Shown here: one piece after another, positions 10,721-19,101 of the stretch
Layout of the letters: every line of letters starts with the position of its first letter
How positions within the stretch are numbered: the first letter of the stretch is position 1
NCBI GenBank assembly: GCA_032988165.1
Contig: JANTQF010000473.1
Location: 1-22,094 of the forward strand
Direction of reading: 5' to 3'
Source: Emmonsiellopsis sp. PD_33
Lineage: Eukaryota; Ascomycota; Eurotiomycetes; Onygenales; Ajellomycetaceae
Length of the DNA stretch: 22,094 nucleotides
Translations under genes and position numbers: made by a program
The notes under the pieces: generated by a model
What the model was told of the DNA's origin: nothing
Databases searched by the model: none
The model's input: the letters and a program-made list of their open reading frames with translations, nothing else

Positions 10721-12176
10721 ATGCTTTGGTTGGTGGTCCGGATGGTGGAAAGGGTAGCTGTTCGGATATGAAATCGAATATATATATATCCGGGCCAAGA
10801 GGGGAGCGTTGGACGGGATTGGATATCAACAAGTCTATTTGAACGAACGCATGAAAATGTGAACGAGAAGTAACTAACAATCTATACGGATCCGATACAA
10901 ATCAAACCAAAAGGCGAAAAGACGGGAAACCGTTTTATATCGTCCTCCCTTTGATATCGAACTCACTCGGAGTCGCTCCTGTCAGCTCGGGGATTGTCCA
11001 GCCGGAAGTTCGGCCGTCCTGAGCCGAGGCCCGTGTGTCAGCCGCTATGCCGAAAGTCGACTAGCGCTTACCCTTGTTTTGTTTACACGCATCCATCGCC
11101 CGGGGCAACGACATTTCTTGGCGGCCCCATTGGCCCCTGAGAAGGTTCAAGGTCCAAGGCTGAGAAGCTCAGGAAGATAGAAGTCATGTATGTATATAGT
11201 TGTTCACAGACACAATAAAAACGGATCAAGGCCTATCTACAAAATAATAAATAATAGAATGAAGAAACCTTGGAATTAGAAAACAAAAGCACAACGCGAA
11301 GTAGAAAGCGAACTGAACGCACCGCCATATATCAGGGACGGTTCCACGGCACGACACCGCCTGGAATCTCGGCCCCATTCTTGCGTCACCCCGGTATTCC
11401 ACTCTGCACTTTCCCTCTCACCAATCTATGCATGTTCCCGCGTGAAGGCGCAAGGTAAACAGCCGCCCCAGATCAACCCCATATTTTTTCGGCCCACAAA
11501 GAAAGGGTGTATATTCAGGTTCAAAGGCCGAAGATAAAAGGAAGCTTAGAAAGTATAAACCGCCCGCCACGGAAACATGAACGAGAAAGAAGAATAGTAA
11601 TAAAATTTAGAGAAAAAAACCCGCTAATGATTTTGCAAAACACCGGCAACTCGCCCAGGAGTGACCCAGCAGAATGAAAAAGAAGCGGAAATAGAAGAAA
11701 GGTAACAGCGAAAACGTGGAGCAATAAAATCAATCAACAATAAAAACAAGGCAGAGTTCAGGGGAAATAATAGAAAGAGAAACAGCAAAGATGCTTTCCA
11801 ACCCCGACACGTTTGAACACCACTCGCAAAAGATATCAAGTACCAAAAAACCAAAAAAGGGGGGAGAAGAAAGGATAGAGGGAGCCTCTTGAAACAGGAA
11901 AGCAAAAGCATGCAAGAATAAACACAGTAACAGAAAGCCCAGGGTACAAAAAGCAGAGGGGGAGAGAGATAAATCACAAGATAATGATGCCATCATAACA
12001 AATGCAAACAGATACTCCGTCATGAACTCAAGGCCAGACCCAAAAAATGAACCGAAGTGCACGCCGGCCGTGTCCTTTGTAGGCTGAAGGCTAATCAACC
12101 AAATACATACAAGATGACACACGGACAAATTATATCACAATCATTAACTAAGGGAGAAAAGCAAATGCGAGTGTGG
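10721..12176. other. Intergenic region: HIT-gene promoter side and cyclin 3' side
   Basis: About 1.5 kb without a supportable gene. From about 10,976 to 11,130 it is GC-rich with short complementary segments (for example CTCGG and CCGAG near 10,985 and 11,030). From about 11,200 to 12,000 it is strongly purine-rich on the plus strand, which produces long, falsely hydrophobic minus-strand frames. The right part probably includes the 3' UTR of the cyclin gene. Confidence 0.45.
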
Positions 12177-13823
12177 CTATTGGCTATACTTGGCATTGCT
12201 GTTTCCCCGCGAGTAGGCATCGTCGCTATCGAGGTATAACGAGTGGTATTTTTTGGCCCATTGACGGGTAACAATAGAAGCTAAGTCGACTCATTAGTGG
12301 ATGGCCTCATCAAGCTACCAAGGTCTAGAGGAAGCATACCTTTCATGAATTTTTTGCTCGCGTATTTTTTGAAGAATGCCTCATGGGAGACGGGACGATG
12401 GAGGTAGTCGATCATTAGTTGGAAGACGGGGAGGATCTCTTCCTTGGTATAACCGGCATAGTGGGCAAGGGTTGCGTCCTAGGGAAGATGGTTAGAAACG
12501 AAAATTACCAAATCACGTGACGACATTAACTCACCCAAGGACCACGATCCAAGATCAGTCGCGCCAGGTACATGGCGGCAGCAGCAACATGGCTTTGTGG
12601 GTAGCCCATGAACCTATGGTCGAGCAAGCTAATCTCCATCAGGTACTTTCCAAGCGTTCTCGTTTGGATGTCATAGTTATCGGCCTTGGATATTCTGCGC
12701 AGGAAATTCATGGGGTTTGGATAGCTAATGTCGTAATTGAGGGTTGCGAGTACGTGTCGTTCGGCGTCGAGGATTTCTTTGTCAGAGAATGTCTCGTCGG
12801 CAACGTGGCTGAAGTTGGCAACATGAGGCGACAGGACCTCTTCGTACTTGGAAGCGATGAACATGGCAGTGACCCCGACAAGCTGCAGGCGGTCGAGGGC
12901 AACGACTTCAGCGGACAGGAACCGATCAATGATGTTGACGGCGAGGAAGAGAGTCTCAGGGAGCAGACGGAAACGAGTATGCACTTCGATAAGCCAGTCG
13001 ACGAGGATACCGCGCATTTTCCATTCTAATTCTTCTTGATGATCGATATAATTGGGATTTGGCATGGTCTTGGTCTCGATCTCTTTGAGGTAATCAAAGA
13101 TCTCAATCACGTATTCGGCTGCCATTAGGGGGTCGAAGAGGTCTTCGGTGTCAAGATCTACCACCTCTTCCATATCCTCTTTTTCATCTTCAGCCTCTTC
13201 TAGGACGGGGTCCTCTCGTGCAGGTTCCTCAATTTCAGCCTTTTTCTCGATATCCACCTTCTTTCGTGGTGGCTCTTCGATAGTACCCACAGTTTCAGTT
13301 CGCACAGTTTTTTGGCCTGATGGGCGCTTCATCTGTGTACCTCCCAAAACACCAGATCCACTGCCAGGACGTTTCAATTCCGATGTTTCGCGTTGTTTAT
13401 TGGTGTCTTTGGCGCCTAGAGCGGACCGGGATGTTGTTGTTCGACCGGGTTTTTGAATTCCTCCGCTTTGTATTGTGGCCTTGGAGGTCAATCCGACGCG
13501 TGACGAGGCTGGCTTTTTGCCCTCTTTGGCTTCTAGATTTTCGATCTTGGTCATGTTGCTGACATCCCCCAGCGCGGCACGCTTCCGTTGTGCTCCAGTA
13601 TTGGAGACATTGGCCGTGGATTTTTTCGATTGCAATGGTTTTTTGATGGCACCGTTTGTGGCATCTGGCGCAGTGAGAGCTGCTGCCTTTGCACGTGTGA
13701 GGCGTGTCGTTGCTGCATTCTCGTCATTCTCGTTTGTAACGCCACGCTGGCGAAGATTACGTGCCTGGAAGGAGTCAGTAAGCCAAATCAGCATCAGAGA
13801 AGGAAGAGACTAACAGGAGGCAT
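12177..13823 (-). CDS. nimE: G2/mitotic B-type cyclin, NimE-like (4 exons, 493 aa)
   Basis: Exons on the minus strand: 13823-13815, 13764-12535, 12478-12340, 12280-12177; all phases close. The first exon is only three codons (M-P-P), spliced to ARNLRQRG, which matches the short start of fungal cyclin B. A destruction box RAALGDVSN lies at residues 65-73, for APC/C-dependent proteolysis. The cyclin box opens with the MRAIL-type motif MRGILVDWLIEVH at 253-265, followed by FLAVNIIDRFLS and MFIASKYEE. The C-terminal cyclin fold continues over the last two introns (DATLAHYAGYTKEEILP, TRQWAKKY). The protein binds and activates the Cdk1/NimX kinase for entry into mitosis. Residues 190-225 are very acidic. 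Gene symbol by resemblance to Aspergillus nidulans nimE. Confidence 0.93.
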
Positions 13824-14745
13824 CCTGAACGGTGTGATATGTGAAGTTTAACGCGTCGAAATGGACTGAAAGCCAAATCCCAAGCAACAATGGACGACAG
13901 GATAACGTGAACGGTTCTAATATTACTTCTACTGCAAGACGGTGAGAGTTCAGTAGAAGCCCGATATGACGGTAATTGAGGGGTTGTGTCGTGTCGTACC
14001 AGTTGGGATATCAATTCATAGACACGGTCGTGTCTGAGTCAAGAGCAGCCGGGTGGAAAAGTTGTTGTGGTCAAAACCAGAGCAACGAGGATTAGCTTGG
14101 AAGAACCCTGTTTGTTGATAGGGTTGTTTAGCAACCAGAAATCCAGCTCACGACGTCTTCAAAGCTGCTTTTCTCATCCACGGTGGGATTGCCAGAGGCA
14201 CGCAGCGTGGAGAAAGGCGGAGGGAGTGGGAACACGGTGGCTGGGGGAGGTCTCTTACAGTGTATTTTGACGTGGAAATCAGGAGATGGTGACTGGCAGG
14301 TCGATGTTTGGCCCTCCCCTAGCGCGGAACCTGTGCCAAGAGATGAAGACCCCACGAGAACAAGGAGAATTAACGCGTACAAAGGGCGTAGAACTGCTGG
14401 TGAGGGTAGAATGAAGGCGTAGAATGCGCGATATGAGGTAGAATGAAGCTGGAATGGAGTGGATGCAGCGTGTATATAAGCGGCAGAGGGGGGAGGAGGC
14501 AGGCCGGGCTGAGGCTGGGATGGATGGAGGTTGAAGAAGAGAAAACACAAAAAGCTGGAAGAAGAATTGGCCCAGTTGTGCGTGGTATTGGGCGTACGGC
14601 CGCGGTACTTAAGGTACTTGAATGGTAAGCAAACCACCGCGGCGGGACGGGTACCTGGCCGTACGAAAACACGCTGATACGCCCCCGGCCGCTGGTTGTG
14701 GTGGGAAGAGCCGCCCAGGCGGTAAGAGCCGTACCAACGGTATCG

Positions 14746-14788
14746 ACCCGCCTGTAAACAAAGGCGGTTGTCACGGCAACAGGCGGGT
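14746..14788. repeat. 10-bp perfect inverted repeat
   Basis: ACCCGCCTGT at 14746-14755 is followed by its exact reverse complement ACAGGCGGGT at 14779-14788, with a 23-bp spacer. It lies in the CpG-rich upstream region of the cyclin gene. It could be a hairpin or a paired protein-binding site. Confidence 0.6.
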
Positions 14789-14837
14789 TTCGTGTGCGTA
14801 TTGATACGACACGCACGCCAAAAGCACCGCGCCGCTA

Positions 14838-14853
14838 GTACCGTACCGTACCG
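14838..14853. repeat. Short GTACC tandem repeat
   Basis: Three adjoining copies of GTACC plus one extra G. Isolated GTACC/GGTAC words also occur at several places in the preceding 250 bp. Confidence 0.6.
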
Positions 14854-14958
14854 ACAATACCACACGCCCACGACGCATCTGTGGCGGTCCATACCAGAAT
14901 CTGGTGGCAATTTTAAATGCCGGATTTATGGTTAATCCACAGTCTATGTTGGGCCCAC

Positions 14959-15137
14959 TGTCAACCAACTGTCAACTGACTGTTAACTTCCAATTAAACA
15001 GTCAGTTGACCATCAAGTCATATAAAATGTAGATTTTAGTTAAACATTGGATAGATCCCAACTGTAGTTAGCAAATTACTGTTGTCCCAATAAAACTGTC
15101 AGAGAATCAGTTGACAGTTGTATAGAGTAGTTGACAG
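14959..15137. repeat. Inverted repeat / possible MITE or transposon end
   Basis: CAACTGTCAACTGA at 14966-14979 has its exact reverse complement TCAGTTGACAGTTG at 15107-15120. An outer pair CTGTCAAC (14959-14966) and GTTGACAG (15130-15137) extends the symmetry imperfectly. Further GTCAGTTGAC / CAACTG words lie between. The structure begins within 40 bp of the start of the CpG-free block, which suggests an element end or a small MITE. No clear target-site duplication was found. Confidence 0.5.
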
Positions 15138-15594
15138 AGCTATGGAAGTTAAACCACTGATCTCACCCTAATGCCCCTGAATCTGCTCCTTTTTTCTATA
15201 TATTCATTATCTAGCAGTATAGATCTTCTCAACCTCACTTTTAAATAGTATATATAAGTAAATTTAAATGTAAGATCAGTATTTAAGTTATATAACTATG
15301 ATATTTAATGTTTTGCATTCCAAATCAGGGTTGCCCTAAGCTCTGATCTCATTGCTAGATGATTCATTCACTACCTTATATGTTGCTGCTCACTACACAA
15401 AACAAAACACCTCATCTTTACTCTCTTCTCTTCTCTTCTCTTTTCCTTAAGTACTCTGAAGAAGAGTTCAACTATACTCTCTCCTTCCTATTTGTTATCA
15501 TCTGCTACTCCTCCAACCAGTAAGTACTCTGAATGATACATTGGAATATGCAAATTTGGAAAAAAACTAATAATAGAACAGCAGAATCACCAGC
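15138..15594. other. AT-rich segment with TTCTC microsatellite
   Basis: No coding signal. A pyrimidine repeat of TTCTC units lies at about 15421-15442. The segment precedes the first ATG of ORF A and could be its leader or promoter, but nothing specific marks it. Confidence 0.4.
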
Positions 15595-16603
15595 ATGACT
15601 CCTCTGAAGAAGGCTGGCACTAATACTGGCACTGACACTGGCAGAGTATCCTGAAGTAAGGCCCAAGCTGAAGAAGAAGCTAGCCTGAGTGAAATGAACC
15701 TCTATATTTATTGCACAACTAATTTTATTAAGAATAGTTGACCCAATCATATCTATAGCAAGGTTAAAGGTGCTATAAAAGCATGCCCTCAATATACAAA
15801 GAATAAGAAAAGCTATTAAATGATCCTAAATAACATATTAAAAGAAGTTAAGAGTGTTCTTATGTTTCAAGCTGATTATATTACTATCATCCTACTGTTA
15901 TTGAAAGAAATAAAGAGAAAGATTCTTATTATTAACATCTTTACCTTAAAGATAGAAATTAAATCATACCTTGCATTGATTTCTGAAACCCCAATTAAGG
16001 GGAAGTCTGCTGCTGCTGTGTCTGAGGTGACTGAGTCTAAATTTACTTTGCTTGGTGGTATTAGAGTGGAGGGGCTGAAGGTTATGAGGGAGATAGTAGG
16101 TTATTTTCATGAAATGTCTTAGCTCATGAATGCACAGTACAAGCATAACACTGAGATACTCAAGGCTGTTAATAGGGTATGTAAACATTCATCTTATAGA
16201 CATTTTCAATTCATACTGACATTATTTTGATATAGAGGTTTAATTTGGTTGCCTTTACTTTACATACTATTACTAGCTCTACTTCTACTTCTACTCTAAC
16301 TCTAACTTTAGCTTACTCTCACTCTCATGCCTACCATCCTGCATCTACTGTAAGTAAATCTGAAATGCTAAAAACTCTGAAATCTCTGAAATAATCATTA
16401 GAATATAGGTGAAATGTAGAATTTTGATGACTGAGACCCCTCCTCCCAAGCACCAGATGAGAGAGTATATAAATACTCTGCTAAATACCTATAGCTTCTC
16501 TCCTACTTCTATTAGCTGTGCTGGGTCTACTGCTCCCTCTCCTGCTTGCAGCTGTCTGCCTGTCCAAGTTCACTATACTGACATGTATGATGAAAACCCT
16601 CTG

Positions 16604-16663
16604 CCTTAAATAGCTAGTATGTATGCAGCCTCTCCACCTTAAATGGCTAGTATGTATGCAGCC
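16604..16663 (+). repeat. Direct repeat, 27-bp units at 33-bp period
   Basis: The unit beginning CCTTAAATAGCTAGTATG at 16604-16630 is repeated at 16637-16663 with one mismatch (26 of 27). Each copy encodes the same peptide MYAA-type unit preceded by a stop codon at the equivalent place, so the duplication predates or shared the mutation. Confidence 0.65.
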
Positions 16664-16815
16664 CCTCTGCCTCTATCTGCACCTCTTTTAGCCCCTTTAT
16701 TAGCCCCTCTATCTGTGTCTTCATCTACTCCTCTATCTGCACCTTCATCTGTTCCTCTGCCTGCACCTTCATCTGCTTCTCTGCCTGTGCCTCCTGCCCC
16801 TCCTGCTGCAGTGTC
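16664..16815 (+). repeat. Low-complexity CCTCTATCTGCACCTTCA-type repeats
   Basis: Imperfect tandem repetition of short pyrimidine-rich units inside ORF A, coding Pro-Leu-Ser-Ala-Pro-Ser-type residues. It probably encoded a flexible linker. Confidence 0.55.
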
Positions 16816-17126
16816 TGAGGGTGAGTTTGGTGAGTTTCATCTGCCAGATAAGGAATTTGATACTATGAGTGATGATGAGGGAAGTAAGGAGACTGAAGAG
16901 GCATTTAAGGAGATATTCTAGTTGAAAATTGGTTCTGATATGAATAGATAGTTAAGTTAGATAGCTGAGTTGAAATGAAGTTATTTAGTTTTTTGGATAT
17001 TACTTCCTATTAATCAATAATAACTAACTAACTACCTTAAGAGCTCTGATAGTGGTATTAGGCTATTGACTGGCTAGTGCCAAGTATAATCCACATTAAT
17101 TAGTAATGTATAAAAATTTTTCATTA

Positions 17127-17157
17127 TCTTCTTCTTCTTCTTCTTCTTCTTCTTCTT
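17127..17157. repeat. (TTC)n microsatellite
   Basis: About ten TTC units directly before the ribosomal-protein L5 fragment. The repeat takes the place where the N-terminal coding part of L5 would be expected. Confidence 0.7.
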
Positions 17158-17173
17158 TATTATTTCTATCCTT

Positions 17174-17800
17174 AATTGTGACATCATCACCTAGATCATC
17201 TGCTAAGATTACCAGTAACAAGGTCTTCACCTGCACCTACACTCATAAGCTCAAATGCTATAGCATCAAGTATGGCCTCACTAATGCCAGCCTCCTGTTT
17301 AGCCTGGATGAGGACTTTATTAGTGTCAAGGAGTCTGAGGAAGAGTACACCCTAACTGAGGCTACTAAGACTGATAATGGCTCCTACTGCCCCTTCAAGG
17401 CTGTCCTTAATGTTAGTCTCTACTGCACTCCCACTGGTGTCTATATCTTCACTGCCATGAAGGGTGCATCTGATGGTAGCATCTTTATCCCCTACTCTGA
17501 GAACTACTTTTCTGGCTATGACATTGAGACTAAGAAGCTTAATACTGAAACTCTATGTAAGTACATCTTCAGCAGCTATATTACTGAGTACATAGAGGGT
17601 CTCATCAATGGTGATGAGGAGTACTTCACATCCTAGTTCTAGAAGTATATTGACAATGAGGTTGATGTCAGTGATCTCAAGGCCATCTATAAGAATTCCT
17701 TCAAGAAGGAGGAGAGTGCTGAGTCAAAGAAGATCAAGGCTGAGTAAAAGGCTGAGAGCTTGAAGTATAAGACCTAGAGACTCATTAAGGCTGAGAAGGA
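17174..17800 (+). pseudogene. Internal fragment of ribosomal protein L5 (uL18), decayed
   Basis: The translation follows eukaryotic L5 from about residue 60 nearly to the C-terminus. Landmarks in order are NCDIIT (for T-N-R-D-I-I), AKITSNKVF, THKLKCYSIKYGLTN, YTLTEATKTDNG, PFKAVLNVSL, FTAMKGASDGSIFIPYSEN, SGYDIETKKLNTETL, KYIFSSYITEYIEGL, EEYFTS-stop-FQKYID and KAESLKYKT. Differences from the family: no N-terminal coding part, a frameshift near 17198, an in-frame loss of about 10-15 residues after GLTN, premature stops at the places of conserved Gln (before IIC and before FQKYID) and another in place of a Trp before KAESLKYK, and no C-terminal end. No introns are seen. Many changes are Arg or Gly codons turned into Cys, Tyr or Ser, as expected when CpG is lost. 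It cannot encode a working L5; the real gene must be elsewhere. Confidence 0.8.
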
Positions 17801-18411
17801 TCCATTACTCATAATAAATATAAAATATAGATATATGATAACAATAAATCACCCTATTACTTACTCTGGGTGAGGAAGATAGCACATTCTTTTATAAGCC
17901 TCATCTCACATCTCTACCTCTAATCTTTTTTACTTCAACATCTTCTCCTTCACCTTTTTCTCAACAAATGATGATCATCCTACCCCAATATATTAGTTAG
18001 GAACCTATAGGTAGTCCTAGAATTGTAGTAGCTTTTATCAAGCTCTAATTACCATTAGGCTGTTCATCACTGAAGCTATTTTTATATCTAAAAAGACCTT
18101 CATTTCAACTGTCAGATTAGCATATACATCTAACTTGGTTAATACTCTATCATTATATTCTTTATTTGATTAACTTACTGGTCAGGTACCACTGCCCAAG
18201 TTTACTTGACTTTTCAAAGTTAATTACTGGGTGAACCCAGAAAAAAACATGGAAAAATTTCTCCTGAGAGAAATTATGGGAAAAGATTAAGAATAGAGAT
18301 TTATGTGATGTATGAAGATGCCAGCCTGCATCAGGATCCTCTGCTTTAATGATGTTGATTTTATTTGTAATTTGTTACTATATTATTAGTATAAATCTAT
18401 AATACTGGCCT
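17801..18411. other. AT-rich segment between the L5 fragment and ORF B
   Basis: No clear plus-strand gene. On the minus strand a short readable stretch (GEKFFHV-type, then FEKSSKLGQWYL) follows an acceptor-like TTTCTCTCAG near 18270, and another (VLTKLDVYANLTVEMK) lies at about 18070-18165 in a different frame. These may be 3' exons or further decayed parts of ORF B, but the joins are uncertain. A 7-bp-arm palindrome (ATTTCTC / GAGAAAT) lies near 18260. Confidence 0.35.
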
Positions 18412-19017
18412 GAACTGACTTACTCAAAGTAGTGATAAACTCCAATTCTTCCATTCTTTTGTTCAATTTAGGACCTTCTCCTGCTTGCCTGACCAGATAC
18501 TTGGATCCTCTGCTCCCTCAGGGAATATCATCTCTATGATAGAGTTACTCTTTTCCTTTGTGAAGGAGAGGATGTACATCCATGCTGTCTCCCACTGGAG
18601 GTGGTCCTCTCTTGGCTTGATTGTGATCTCATATCATGCTGTATCAGGGTGTGGGACTCTAGCTTTTCATTGCTTTTTAGTTGTGCTGTCTGGCTGTGTC
18701 TCTAGCTTCTGACTGTGAGCCTGACTCTACTCTCACTCTTCCTCTTCCTGTTCTGATCCTCTCCCTACCCTCCTTACTTCCCTCTGTTAGTCATTTTGGG
18801 TCTAATCATCATCAAGTAAGGCTTGATCTATAATGTTTAGGTCTTATTTCATTGTAAATTTCTCTTCAATCTTATAGGTTTTATTCATAGAATACACTAC
18901 CATCATTTCTATCCATCCAATGAGCTGATAGGTAAATGCAATAGATTTTGAGGAATAATCTCTAGAACTCTCTACTTCTGATGTTTTTTTAAAGGGTAAT
19001 CTCTGCACTTCTGACAT
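18412..19017 (-). pseudogene. Decayed antisense ORF B of the mobile element, unknown product
   Basis: On the minus strand one frame runs from ATG 19017 (MSEVQRLPFKKTSEVE) for about 200 codons with no frameshift but about ten stop codons, mostly TGA and TAG. Coherent stretches include IAFTYQLIGWIEMMVVYSM, an acidic run of EEEE, and YEITIKPREDHLQWETAWM. A GTAAGT donor follows at about 18427, so a further exon is possible. I do not recognise the family; size and composition would suit an accessory or nucleic-acid-binding protein of the element. It is divergent from the transposase frame, whose first candidate ATG is at 19102. Confidence 0.45.
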
Positions 19018-19026
19018 CTTTTTTAG
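18960..19026. repeat. Imperfect direct duplication at the start of ORF B
   Basis: On the plus strand TAATCTCT...CTTCTGATGTTTTTTTA is followed by TAATCTCTGCACTTCTGACATCTTTTTTA. The two copies are about 70-80% alike and adjoin. They fall on the first codons of ORF B, so they may be coding or a subterminal-type repeat. Confidence 0.4.
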
Positions 19027-19101
19027 GATTAGCCCCCCTGAGGCTCAAAAAATAACTAAGTACCTATAATGCACCTTCTGAATCTTTCTGATTTCATAAT
19101 A

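Larger units (their letters stand above)
13824..14922. promoter_or_regulatory. Upstream region of the cyclin gene, GC-rich distal part
   Basis: The cyclin promoter must lie here. The distal part (14,580-14,880) is CpG-rich and repeats GTACC/GGTAC words many times. A TATATAA sequence lies near 14,473 but no convincing gene starts from it. Long frames on the minus strand at 14,128-14,910 are not supported. Confidence 0.4.
15595..16921 (+). pseudogene. Decayed ORF A of the mobile element (3 exons, unknown product)
   Basis: A single reading frame starts at ATG 15595 (MTPLKKAGTNTGTDTG) and continues to TAG 16921 if two introns are removed: 16177-16235 and 16350-16408. Both are 59 nt, phase 0, with GTATGT/GTAAGT donors and ATATAG-type acceptors. 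The frame holds about six premature stops (for example at 15652 and before LMNAQYKHNTE) and no frameshift. The C-terminal exon has a 33-bp-period direct repeat, a long Pro/Ala/Ser-rich low-complexity part and an acidic end (FDTMSDDEGSKETEEAF). I do not recognise the family; it may be an accessory protein of the same transposon. The kept splice sites and single frame are the reason to call it a former gene. Confidence 0.55.

Noticed and set aside
11521..12128. Overlapping hydrophobic minus-strand frames that look like membrane proteins
   Set aside because: They come from purine-rich plus-strand DNA read as pyrimidine-rich codons (Phe, Leu, Ser), overlap in several frames and show no family pattern. 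The area fits a cyclin 3' UTR and spacer.
12517..13029. Plus-strand frame of 170 codons opposite the cyclin gene
   Set aside because: It is the antisense shadow of the cyclin box, which has clear family motifs on the other strand.
14128..14910. 260-codon minus-strand frame with a signal-peptide-like stretch (LYALILLVLVGSSSLGTG)
   Set aside because: No ATG precedes the hydrophobic stretch in frame at a suitable distance, the frame overlaps two others of similar composition, and the rest is low complexity. A small secreted-protein gene cannot be excluded but is not supported.
17174..17800. A functional, fast-evolving ribosomal L5 gene
   Set aside because: It lacks the N-terminal part, has stops at conserved Gln positions, a frameshift, an internal loss and no C-terminal end.
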